Shown in pieces: positions 45,238 to 52,679 of a stretch of 64,000 bases of DNA. The stretch is taken from positions 434,001-498,000 of the forward strand of contig NZ_FTOB01000003.1 in the NCBI RefSeq assembly GCF_900156625.1, written 5' to 3'. The notes below the pieces were generated by a model, which saw nothing but the letters and a program-made list of their open reading frames with translations, was not told where the DNA came from and searched no databases. Source of the stretch: Zobellia uliginosa. GTDB taxonomy: Bacteria > Bacteroidota > Bacteroidia > Flavobacteriales > Flavobacteriaceae. Made by a program: the position numbers and the translations under genes. The first letter of the stretch is position 1, and the number at the start of each line of letters is the position of its first letter.

Positions 45238-45717
45238 ATGGGAAAAGTAAAATTAGACGAAATTGATCACCAGATTCTAGACATGTTAATCGATAACACT
45301 AGAACTCCTTTTACTGATATAGCTAAAAAACTTTTGATTTCTGCAGGTACGGTACACGTACGTGTGAAGAAAATGGAAGAAGCAGGTATTATAAAAGGAT
45401 CATCGCTAACCTTGGATTATGTAAAGCTAGGGTATGCCTTTATCGCTTATGTAGGAATCTTTTTGGAAAAAACGCATCAGACGAAATTCGTTCTAGAGCG
45501 ATTGGAGCAAATTCCAAACGTAACTGTTGCACATATCACTACGGGTAAATTCAATATCTTTTGCAAGATTAGGGCGAAAGATACCAATCATGCCAAGAAC
45601 ATTATCTTTAGAATCGACGATATCGATGGAATCAGTCGTACGGAAACCATGATTTCCCTTGAAGAAAGCATAAATGATAAAAAGAGGTTGATGCATACGA
45701 TTTTTAACGAATTGTAG
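45238..45717 (+). CDS. Lrp/AsnC family transcriptional regulator
   Basis: The 159-residue regulator has an N-terminal winged HTH (LDEIDHQILDMLIDNTRTPF, TDIAKKLLISAGTVHVRVKK) and a C-terminal RAM/ACT-like ligand domain (GYAFIAYVGIFLEKTHQTKF… VTVAHITTGKFNIFCKI). Members sense amino acids and control their metabolism. Given the ilv, leu, ald and proline genes nearby it is an attractive regulator of them, but there is no binding-site evidence. A strong terminator follows at 45740. Confidence 0.93.
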   Translation: MGKVKLDEIDHQILDMLIDNTRTPFTDIAKKLLISAGTVHVRVKKMEEAGIIKGSSLTLDYVKLGYAFIAYVGIFLEKTHQTKFVLERLEQIPNVTVAHITTGKFNIFCKIRAKDTNHAKNIIFRIDDIDGISRTETMISLEESINDKKRLMHTIFNEL

Positions 45718-45739
45718 AACTACCTATTGAGATAATCAT

Positions 45740-45775
45740 AAATTCCCGGGTGGTCGAACTGCCCGGGAATTTTTA
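45740..45775 (+). terminator. Terminator after the Lrp/AsnC gene
   Basis: AAATTCCCGGG and CCCGGGAATTT (45740-45750 with 45762-45772) form an 11-bp stem with a T run. The DinB ATG follows only about 11 bases later. Confidence 0.9.
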
Positions 45776-45785
45776 TTTGTATCCT

Positions 45786-46304
45786 ATGAGAACTACCGAT
45801 ATAGTACTGCCGAAACCGGCACCCTTTTACAAGGCTTATATTGATGTATTGGGCGATGTGGAACTTTTGGGTATGCTCGAGCGACAATTGGATAATTTTC
45901 CAAAATTTATCGAAAGCATTCCCGACGATAAAATGTCGTATGCCTATGGCCCGGATAAGTGGACGACTGCCCAAGTACTTTTGCATATCATCGATTCGGA
46001 ACGCGTGTTTCAGTATCGTGCCCTTCGGTTTTCGAGAGGGGATCAAACTTCCTTACCGGGATTTGATCAAGATTTGTACGTACTCAATTCCGAAGTGGAA
46101 AAGCGTTCAAAAGAAAGTATCATAAAGGAGTATCGGACCGTGAGGGAAGCTACTATATCGCTCTATAGGAGTTTCGACCCGTCAATTCTAGGTCGTGAGG
46201 GCTTAGCCAGTAGCTTGCCGTGGAGCGTTGCTTTACTGGGCTTCGTTATCTGTGGGCATCAAAAACACCACCGTAATATTTTGCGGGAGCGTTATCTGCC
46301 ATAA
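45786..46304 (+). CDS. DinB family protein
   Basis: From the ATG at 45786 this is a 172-residue four-helix-bundle protein with a probable metal site: first His in VLLHIIDSERVF and later the GHQKHH motif. The family includes thiol-dependent transferases and damage-inducible proteins; function here is unknown. A longer frame begins inside the upstream terminator and is rejected. Convergent with a minus-strand unknown gene 18 bases away. Confidence 0.87.
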   Translation: MRTTDIVLPKPAPFYKAYIDVLGDVELLGMLERQLDNFPKFIESIPDDKMSYAYGPDKWTTAQVLLHIIDSERVFQYRALRFSRGDQTSLPGFDQDLYVLNSEVEKRSKESIIKEYRTVREATISLYRSFDPSILGREGLASSLPWSVALLGFVICGHQKHHRNILRERYLP

Positions 46305-46322
46305 GTTTTCTTGAGGTAGACT

Positions 46323-46649
46323 TTAGTCAAGTTCTTCCGCTTCGTTTTCGGACGAATTTTCAAATTCAAAATCTCGATGTTCCGATTCGTTCAGAATGGG
46401 CGATTCCTTGTCTTCGAGTTCCTTTTCCATATTCTCTTCGAAATTGGCGATAAAATTAGAAAGGCTCTTGCTGATCTTTACGAGGTAAATAGTGTCGGAA
46501 GTCCTTATTTCTACGGCTTCAACAATCTCCCCTTTTAGGTTTTTGAAAATGATGATGTCATCGTCTCCATAGCCACTAGGGTATGTTTCAATGAGCAATG
46601 CGGCTAACTGATGGTCTAACTTTTGGTAATCTACTAATTTTCGTAACAT
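46323..46649 (-). CDS. Small acidic protein, unknown function
   Basis: The 108-residue protein begins MLRKLVDYQKLDHQLAALLI, followed by a beta-rich core with IIIFKNLKGEIVEAVEIRT, and ends in a long Asp/Glu/Ser-rich tail (EFENSSENEAEELD). There is no signal, membrane segment or catalytic motif. Such a protein often lies next to aroB in Flavobacteria in my recollection, but I cannot name it. It is 132 bases downstream of aroB on the same strand. Confidence 0.6.
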   Translation of the reverse strand: MLRKLVDYQKLDHQLAALLIETYPSGYGDDDIIIFKNLKGEIVEAVEIRTSDTIYLVKISKSLSNFIANFEENMEKELEDKESPILNESEHRDFEFENSSENEAEELD

Positions 46650-46781
46650 GGTAGGTCGGTTTTTAGACCCGATGTTTTTGGGTCGATTAATTGATTTGGG
46701 TTATAAATCCGTACCTAAACTATGTAATTTTTTTAGTGAATTCGTGAAAGAGTTGTCAAAATCGAATATTAGTATATGTAG

Positions 46782-47846
46782 CTAGTGATCAGCGTAGTAA
46801 GCGAAGGCTCCTTCGTACAGTTCATCGGGAATGGTAATGTCTATTTCCGGTGTTCCGATGGCTGATAGAAGAACAAAATTAATGTTGCCATGTGAATTTT
46901 TCTTATCGAATTTCAAAAGTGAAAGAATCGTAGTGATGTCTTCTTTGCTGAAAACGACCTTGTCGTAATACGAAAGAAAAGTTGTCTTGATGTCCTTAAG
47001 CTCGTCTTCAGGAAAGCCGAGCAATTCTTTTGATAGGTAGGCTTCCAATATCATTCCGATGCCGATGGCCTCCCCATGTAAAAGTGTTTTGTGTGTCTTG
47101 CTTTCAAGAAAATACGATTCTATGGCGTGCCCTAGGGTGTGACCGTAGTTGAGTATTTTTCTAAGGTTTTGTTCGGTAGGGTCTTGTAGGACTACCTCGT
47201 TTTTAATGACTACGGAGTCATATATCAAATCGTCTATATGAATAAAGTCTTTTACTTTTTTAAGGGCTTCCCAGTATGTTTTGTTTTGAATAAGGCCATG
47301 CTTGAGCATTTCGGCAAAACCGCTACGTAGTTGTCTTTCTTCCAGGGTCTTTAAGAAGCTGGTGATAATCAAGACCATTTGCGGTTGGTTGATCACGCCG
47401 ATTTGGTTTTTTAAGGGGCCTAGGTCGACCCCTGTTTTACCGCCCACGGAAGCGTCAACCATAGATAGTAGGGTAGTAGGTACATTTATGAAATCTATTC
47501 CTCTTTTAAAAGTCGATGCCACAAATCCCCCTAAATCAGTAAGTACCCCGCCGCCTAGGTTGATAACTAGGCTTTTTCGGTCCCCGTCGAGTTCCGATAA
47601 AGCGTTCCAAACGCCGACGCAGGTTTCGATGTTTTTGTTTTCTTCCCCAGATTCGATTTCTATAATCTCAAAATCATAATCGCCCCGTACCTGTGCTAAA
47701 AAATTGGGCAGACAATGTGTGTGCGTGTTTTCGTCTACCAAGATGAATATTTTGGAATAGGTTTTTTCCGACAAGTGGGTGTTCAGTGCGTCGTAAGCCC
47801 TTTGGTTGAAATGTACGGCGTAAGATGATGTTGTTATAGATTGCAT
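46782..47846 (-). CDS. aroB: 3-dehydroquinate synthase
   Basis: Second shikimate-pathway step, converting DAHP to 3-dehydroquinate with NAD and a metal. From the ATG at 47846 it has 354 residues. Signatures: ESGEENKNIETC, NLGGGVLTDLGGFVAST, DASVGGKTGVDL, and the metal ligands in EMLKHGLI and NYGHTLGHAIES… LLHGEAIGIGM. A longer frame upstream to 47936 adds 30 residues without homology. The gene is divergent from proline dehydrogenase. Confidence 0.97.
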   Translation of the reverse strand: MQSITTSSYAVHFNQRAYDALNTHLSEKTYSKIFILVDENTHTHCLPNFLAQVRGDYDFEIIEIESGEENKNIETCVGVWNALSELDGDRKSLVINLGGGVLTDLGGFVASTFKRGIDFINVPTTLLSMVDASVGGKTGVDLGPLKNQIGVINQPQMVLIITSFLKTLEERQLRSGFAEMLKHGLIQNKTYWEALKKVKDFIHIDDLIYDSVVIKNEVVLQDPTEQNLRKILNYGHTLGHAIESYFLESKTHKTLLHGEAIGIGMILEAYLSKELLGFPEDELKDIKTTFLSYYDKVVFSKEDITTILSLLKFDKKNSHGNINFVLLSAIGTPEIDITIPDELYEGAFAYYADH

Positions 47847-47946
47847 TAAAGGTTGATTTTTTGCTTCCGCTATTGCGGTGATAATTTTAACGACCAATTC
47901 ACAAAATAAAGCATATTTTTTCTCTAAAGAATACAATTTCTGTCTT

Positions 47947-47954
47947 TATATTTG
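47947..47954 (+). promoter_or_regulatory. Candidate promoter for proline dehydrogenase
   Basis: TATATTTG, full -7 match, 22 bases before the ATG at 47977. No ideal -33 TTG. Confidence 0.4.
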
Positions 47955-47976
47955 GTCCCGCTAGAAATCATAATAA

Positions 47977-49143
47977 ATGAAACGAATTTTTGAAGATACT
48001 GCAACGGCTTTTGCCTTGAAAACGGACTCCGAACTGGAGCGTGCCTATTTTTTGTTCCGGATGATCGCCAATGAGCCTTTGGTCAGGATCGGTACCGCAA
48101 TGACGAATTTTGCGATTAAGGCCCATCTTCCTGTTGAAGGGTTGATACGGGCAACGGTTTTTGATCATTTCTGTGGAGGGGTCAGTGAAAAGGATTGTAT
48201 GCCGGTAGTGGATAAGATGTACACTAAAAATGTATGTTCGGTTTTAGATTATTCGGTAGAGGGAAAGGATACGGAAGATCCTTTTGATGATGCTATGGAT
48301 ATGATCTTAAAAGTGTTGGACTTTGTAAAGGAAAAGGATGCTATTCCCTTTGCGGTTTTTAAGCCTACCGGATATGGTAGGTTCGCCCTTTTTCAAAAAC
48401 TGTCGGAAGGAAAGTCGCTAAGCGATAAAGAGCAGGAAGAGTGGGAAAGGGTGGTGACCCGATTTGACAAGACCTGTAAAAAAGCCCATGATCTAGATGT
48501 TAGTCTGCTTATCGATGCCGAAGAAAGCTGGATGCAAGATGCCGCGGATCAGCTTGTAGAGGAAATGATGCGCAAGTACAATAAAGAAAAGGCGATAGTG
48601 TTCAATACCCTTCAGATGTATCGTTGGGATCGGTTGGACTACTTGAAGCAATTGGAAAAACGCGCCGGACAGGAAGGCTTTAAAATAGGGGTAAAAGTTG
48701 TGCGGGGCGCCTATATGGAAAAGGAGAATGAAAGGGCAGAGGAAAAAGGCTATAGGTCGCCTATCTGTCCCTCGAAAAAAGAAACCGATGAGAATTTTGA
48801 TAATGCCGTCGCGTATATTGTAAACCATCTAGATGCGATTTCCATCTTTGCGGGAACGCATAATGAGGAAAGCTCGTATAAGTTGATGGCATTGATGGCT
48901 GAAAAAGGAATTACCCATAACGATAACCGTGTTTGGTTTGGGCAGTTATATGGTATGAGCGATCATATATCCTTCAACTTGGCCAATGCCGATTACAATG
49001 TGGCCAAGTACCTGCCATTTGGGCCCGTGCGCGATGTTATGCCTTATCTGATACGCCGTGCTGAAGAAAATACTTCGGTGGCCGGGCAGACGACTCGTGA
49101 GTTGTCCCTTCTAAAAAAGGAACGGCAACGAAGAAAAATATAG
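47977..49143 (+). CDS. Proline dehydrogenase
   Basis: The 388-residue FAD enzyme oxidises proline to pyrroline-5-carboxylate, the first step of proline catabolism. The beta/alpha barrel is the stand-alone PRODH type, without the P5C dehydrogenase half of PutA. Motifs: FAVFKPTGYGRFALFQKL, LLIDAEESWMQDAAD, KVVRGAYMEKENERA, and the C-terminal LPFGPVRDVMPYLIRRAEEN with the substrate Arg pair. Transcribed away from aroB and ended by the hairpin at 49154. Confidence 0.95.
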   Translation: MKRIFEDTATAFALKTDSELERAYFLFRMIANEPLVRIGTAMTNFAIKAHLPVEGLIRATVFDHFCGGVSEKDCMPVVDKMYTKNVCSVLDYSVEGKDTEDPFDDAMDMILKVLDFVKEKDAIPFAVFKPTGYGRFALFQKLSEGKSLSDKEQEEWERVVTRFDKTCKKAHDLDVSLLIDAEESWMQDAADQLVEEMMRKYNKEKAIVFNTLQMYRWDRLDYLKQLEKRAGQEGFKIGVKVVRGAYMEKENERAEEKGYRSPICPSKKETDENFDNAVAYIVNHLDAISIFAGTHNEESSYKLMALMAEKGITHNDNRVWFGQLYGMSDHISFNLANADYNVAKYLPFGPVRDVMPYLIRRAEENTSVAGQTTRELSLLKKERQRRKI

Positions 49144-49153
49144 AGAATAAAAG

Positions 49154-49184
49154 ACCCGGAAAGATAATTTTTTCGGGTTTTTTT
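49154..49184 (+). terminator. Terminator after proline dehydrogenase
   Basis: ACCCGGAAA 49154-49162 with TTTTCGGGT 49170-49178 (one G-U pair), then a T run. Confidence 0.8.
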
Positions 49185-49566
49185 ATGGGTAAGAAATAGA
49201 TTCTAAAAGTGCTTTTTCCTTGCAATTCCTAATTTTGAGGATGGCTTCCCTCTCTTTGATGGAACCTTCTATAATGTAGGTTTTGCATGGTGTGGTCTTG
49301 GTTTCGCTATTTGAAAAATCAACGTCGCCATTTCTTAAGATATTGAGGATGTCGAGGGTGTCGATTTTCTTTTCGGAAAACAGTCGGTTGACTTCCTCGG
49401 AATAGGACATAGGTTTCGAACGGATATCCTTTAGGGTCCTGCAATTCGGAAAATAGCAGAACTCCGTGCCAGTTTCCTCTGATTTTTTCTTTAGGAAAAA
49501 GGTTAAAAAAACTATTCCTATGGAAAGTCCTACTAGGTAAAAGCCCAAACGTTTTAAAAAATCCAT
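49183..49566 (-). CDS. DUF4258-like membrane-anchored protein
   Basis: The 127-residue protein has one N-terminal transmembrane helix (LGFYLVGLSIGIVFLTFFL) followed by a soluble beta-alpha part with TEFCYFPNCRTLKDIRS and TPCKTYIIEGSIKEREAILK. I recognise the layout as a DUF4258-type protein. The two cysteine-containing segments may form disulphides or bind metal. It is on the minus strand downstream of alanine dehydrogenase (145-base gap). Role unknown. Its 3' end overlaps the U tract of the convergent terminator. Confidence 0.7.
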   Translation of the reverse strand: MDFLKRLGFYLVGLSIGIVFLTFFLKKKSEETGTEFCYFPNCRTLKDIRSKPMSYSEEVNRLFSEKKIDTLDILNILRNGDVDFSNSETKTTPCKTYIIEGSIKEREAILKIRNCKEKALLESISYP

Positions 49567-49711
49567 TCTTTGCTGTTGCTGAAATTAGTGCCTTTGTCAA
49601 TTCCTTGGTCAAATAGTTACTGTTGAAATCCGATGATCCAAAGCGAAGGCAAAAATAGCAATAAACCTTCTATCTATGACGGGCAAGTGCCATAGATGCG
49701 AAAATAAAGCT

Positions 49712-50911
49712 TTAAAAAATAAGGAAATTAATGTCACTGTACTGTAAATCAAACCATTCGCCTACCGATTTGTTTGTTAGTATACCGTGGTACATGTAAA
49801 GCCCGTTTCGCAATCCTTTGTCAAAGCGAAGCGAATTTTCGAGTCCTCCGTTTTCTCCCAGCTCCAATAAGTATGGGGTGAATATATTGCTGATCGATAA
49901 GGTGGCCGTTTTTGGGTATCTCGATGGGATGTTGGGTACCCCGTAGTGGATTACCCCGTACTTTTCAATGGTGGGTTTGTTGTGTGTGGTAAGTACGCTG
50001 GTTTCAAAGCAGCCACCCATATCGATGCTGACATCAATGATAACGGCTCCCTTTTTCATATGCTCTACCATACTGCTGGTAACCACGACGGGAGATCGGT
50101 CCTTTCCGCGGGTAGCGCCAATGGCGACATCACAACGTTTCAGCGACTTCAATAGGTTCTTGGGTTGAATGGTAGAGGTGTATACCGTTTGTCTAAGGTT
50201 TGATTGAATACTTCGCAGTTTGGAGATGGAATTGTCAAAAATCTTTACGTTGGCTCCAAGTCCTAAAGCTGAACGGGCGGCAAATTCACCGACGGTCCCT
50301 GCGCCGATAATGACGACCTCTACAGGGGGTACCCCGCTTATGTTTCCGAACATGAGTCCATTACCGTCGTTGGTAGCGGCCATGATCTCAGAAGCGATAA
50401 GAACCGAAGATATTCCGGCAATCTCGCTTAATGAGCGTACGGCAGGATATTTTCCGTCTTCGTCGCGTATGTATTCAAAGGCGATGGCGGTAATTCTTTT
50501 CTTGGCCATTTTTTCAAAATAGGCCTTACTCTGGGTTTTGATTTGCAGGGCGGAAATAATGGTCGCTTGCGGATTCATCATTTCGATTTCCAAGAGTGTA
50601 GGGGGCTCCACCTTCAGTAAGAGCGGGCAAGAAAAAACTTTCTTGGTATCTCGGGTTATTTCGCCTCCGGCATTCGTGTATTCTAAATCGGTGTAATTGG
50701 CGCCTTCCCCGGCTCCGGATTCGATAAGGACCCGGTGTCCGTTCGATGTAATGGCGTTAACGGCGTCAGGGGTCAGGCAAACGCGCTGTTCCTGATATTG
50801 GTTTTCTTTGGGAATGCCTATAAAAAGCTCTCCTTTTTGACGAAGAACTTCCAGAGTTTCCTCTTGTGGAAGCAGCTGTTGCTTGCTGAAAGGAGAAGGT
50901 GGTCGATCCAT
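49712..50911 (-). CDS. ald: Alanine dehydrogenase
   Basis: The 399-residue NAD enzyme converts L-alanine to pyruvate and ammonium reversibly. Markers: FIGIPKENQYQEQRVCLTPDAV at the substrate lobe, VLIESGAGEGANYTDLEYTNAG, the LLKVEPPT strand and the Rossmann loop VVIIGAGTVGEFAARSALGLGA. The C-terminus has the Bacteroidota-type extension. It might also be read as a PntA-like fold, but length and the substrate residues favour Ald. Minus strand; no partner transhydrogenase subunit is present. Confidence 0.9.
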   Translation of the reverse strand: MDRPPSPFSKQQLLPQEETLEVLRQKGELFIGIPKENQYQEQRVCLTPDAVNAITSNGHRVLIESGAGEGANYTDLEYTNAGGEITRDTKKVFSCPLLLKVEPPTLLEIEMMNPQATIISALQIKTQSKAYFEKMAKKRITAIAFEYIRDEDGKYPAVRSLSEIAGISSVLIASEIMAATNDGNGLMFGNISGVPPVEVVIIGAGTVGEFAARSALGLGANVKIFDNSISKLRSIQSNLRQTVYTSTIQPKNLLKSLKRCDVAIGATRGKDRSPVVVTSSMVEHMKKGAVIIDVSIDMGGCFETSVLTTHNKPTIEKYGVIHYGVPNIPSRYPKTATLSISNIFTPYLLELGENGGLENSLRFDKGLRNGLYMYHGILTNKSVGEWFDLQYSDINFLIF

Positions 50912-51016
50912 AGTTTTTCTTCTAATCGTATCTTAGTCGATCAGCAGTAAAAATACGATAATTTGTTGGATTTTTGGCAGTATTAGCCGATTCAACGACT
51001 TAAAAATGGGGTGATT

Positions 51017-51694
51017 TTAAAATTTAAATTGTAGCCAATTACTTATTTTATGCTGGGCTTGTTTTAAGGAATTGCCTTTCTCCGAATTGGGTTGTTCGAC
51101 CTTATCGGTATCTGCGGTATTTTCGTCTTCATCGGCCTTATCCGCAGTTTCTGATGAGATGAATTTATCGAGCTTGGCATTTTCCTCGCGTGAGGCCTGC
51201 TTTTTCTTTAAGGCGGTAAGTTCGGCTTCCATGGCTTCTAAATCGATACCGTGTACATATTTGTCTACCAGTTTGATCCTGATGAAGTAAACTAGGGGAA
51301 TTACGACCATACATACAGGCAAAAGCCAAATAATATTTTTGGTGTCTACGATGTTGTCTTCGGAATACAGTACTTCATATATCTGAAATGCGTACATGGT
51401 AGCCGGAATTAAGATAATATGGTACCACCAATGTTTGCAAGTTAGAAACCAAAGGATGAACAGATAGAAAGGGACGATTTTACTAAGTAAAAACCAGGCA
51501 AACGTATTTAGGTCTGCAAAACCATGATTGTTGATTTCCAGTCCTAGAATATTTATGGTAGCATTAGGTTCGCTTGGTAGATATTGGTGTAGTTTGAAAA
51601 CAAAAGGAGAAAGTATGATAAGAAGGACCCCAATGGAGTCCATGAGGATTTTTTTACGCGCTTTTTTCCTAGTTTCTGGGTGTTCGTTTTGCAT
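51017..51694 (-). CDS. Four-helix membrane protein, unknown function
   Basis: The 225-residue protein from the ATG at 51694 has about four hydrophobic helices: IGVLLIILSPFVF, FAWFLLSKIVPFYLFILWFL, HIILIPATMYAFQI, and IIWLLPVCMVVIPLVYFI. It ends in a charged, Asp/Glu/Lys-rich coiled C-terminal tail (MEAELTALKKKQASREE…). I recognise no domain. The frame's first codon upstream is a TTG and is not needed. Minus strand, alone between alanine dehydrogenase and the repeat lipoprotein. Confidence 0.65.
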   Translation of the reverse strand: MQNEHPETRKKARKKILMDSIGVLLIILSPFVFKLHQYLPSEPNATINILGLEINNHGFADLNTFAWFLLSKIVPFYLFILWFLTCKHWWYHIILIPATMYAFQIYEVLYSEDNIVDTKNIIWLLPVCMVVIPLVYFIRIKLVDKYVHGIDLEAMEAELTALKKKQASREENAKLDKFISSETADKADEDENTADTDKVEQPNSEKGNSLKQAQHKISNWLQFKF

Positions 51695-51733
51695 TGTTTT
51701 TCTCAAGAATGGCCATTGCTTAGTTCTTGAAAC

Positions 51734-51764
51734 GAAAAAAAGGGTAATTTATTGATTACCCTTT
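51734..51764 (-). terminator. Terminator for the repeat lipoprotein gene
   Basis: AAAGGGTAAT 51739-51748 pairs with ATTACCCTTT 51755-51764; on the minus strand seven T follow. Confidence 0.8.
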
Positions 51765-51793
51765 GAAATATATTTATTTTTTTTTCAAGCCTG

Positions 51794-52063
51794 CTATTTT
51801 CTGGCTTGGGAAGGAATTTTTGTTTTGTCAACAAAGCTCTGTTTTTTGGCTTGGGAAGGGATTTTTGTTTTGTCTACAAAACTTTGCTTTTTGGCTTGTG
51901 AAGGGATTTTTGTTTTGTCCACAAAACCTTTGTTCGCTTGTGAAGGGATTTTTCTCTTATCCACTCCTTGTTCGTATACAGAATCTTCATCGGCGGTTGA
52001 TGAATCACAAGATACGGCTAACAAGGTTACACATGCCAAAAGGCCAAACGCTAGTTTTTTCAT
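51794..52063 (-). CDS. Small lipoprotein built of tandem 15-residue repeats
   Basis: The 89-residue precursor has a lipobox (TLLAVSC, Cys19) in a clear signal from the ATG at 52063. After a short acidic linker come four copies of a basic 15-residue unit of the form V-D-K-T-K-I-P-S-Q-A-K-K-Q-S-F; the first is 14 long and variant (KRKIPSQANKGF) and the last ends early. The protein would be a lipid-anchored, strongly basic, probably unfolded chain. The DNA repeats (45 bp) are near-identical, so copy number may vary between strains. No known family. A -7 match precedes it. Confidence 0.75.
   Translation of the reverse strand: MKKLAFGLLACVTLLAVSCDSSTADEDSVYEQGVDKRKIPSQANKGFVDKTKIPSQAKKQSFVDKTKIPSQAKKQSFVDKTKIPSQARK
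51803..51962. repeat. Tandem 45-bp repeats inside the lipoprotein gene
   Basis: Units start at 51803, 51848, 51893 and 51935 (spacing 45, 45, 42). Each contains GGGATTTTTGTTTTGTC and a CTTTG-TTTTTGGCTT part on the plus strand. The third is one codon short and the fourth diverges. Confidence 0.9.
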
Positions 52064-52104
52064 TTTCAGGGGTTTTAAATTGTACATTAATTAGTTATTT
52101 CTCT

Positions 52105-52112
52105 CAAATGTA
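52105..52112 (-). promoter_or_regulatory. Candidate promoter for the repeat lipoprotein
   Basis: The minus strand reads TACATTTG (full match), 41 bases before the ATG. -33 not clear. Confidence 0.4.
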
Positions 52113-52253
52113 GGAAAAAAAATCTCTGATTGTACGTCTATAAATGTTAAAAAGAGCAATTTGTCCGATAAGATTGTATTTGGCCTAATTTAACAAGTTT
52201 TGCACAATAAATTTCAATATAGAACGATGTTTTTTGCTTTTTGTCCCTAAGCC

Positions 52254-52667
52254 TTACTCTTTTAGCTTAATTCGCCTTGTGTGTATGTCTATTATTTCTA
52301 TCTCTATTTCGGAACTGTCTAAGGGGAGAAAGGACTCGATTTTTTCGGGCCATTCTATAAAGACATAGACGCCTTGGTTTAGGTAATCCTCCAGTCCCAT
52401 GTCTAAAGCCTCGGTCTCATCGTTCAGGCGGTAAAAGTCAAAATGATAGGCTAGCAGTTGTCCGTTTTCGTTTTGGTATTCGTTCACAATGCCGAAAGTG
52501 GGACTATTGCCTGCGTCGCTTACCCCAAGGTTTTTGGCGATAGCCTTGATCAGGGTGGTTTTTCCTGCTCCCATAGGGGCGCGGAAGAGAAGGGTTTTGT
52601 TAGGGGCCTTGGCGATTACCGCTGCGGCAACCTTGTCGATTTCACTTTCCGTATAGATAGTCTCCAT
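52254..52667 (-). CDS. tsaE: tRNA N6-adenosine threonylcarbamoyltransferase ATPase subunit
   Basis: A 137-residue P-loop protein with Walker A at 29-38 (RAPMGAGKTT), LGVSDAGNSPTFGIVNEYQ and YHFDFYRL, the TsaE signatures. With TsaB and TsaD it makes t6A37 in ANN-decoding tRNAs. Length is normal. It lies 12 bases downstream of porX on the same strand, the arrangement I know from other Bacteroidota, suggesting a shared transcript. Its partners are not in the window. Confidence 0.93.
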   Translation of the reverse strand: METIYTESEIDKVAAAVIAKAPNKTLLFRAPMGAGKTTLIKAIAKNLGVSDAGNSPTFGIVNEYQNENGQLLAYHFDFYRLNDETEALDMGLEDYLNQGVYVFIEWPEKIESFLPLDSSEIEIEIIDIHTRRIKLKE

Positions 52668-52679
52668 GATATATAAAGG

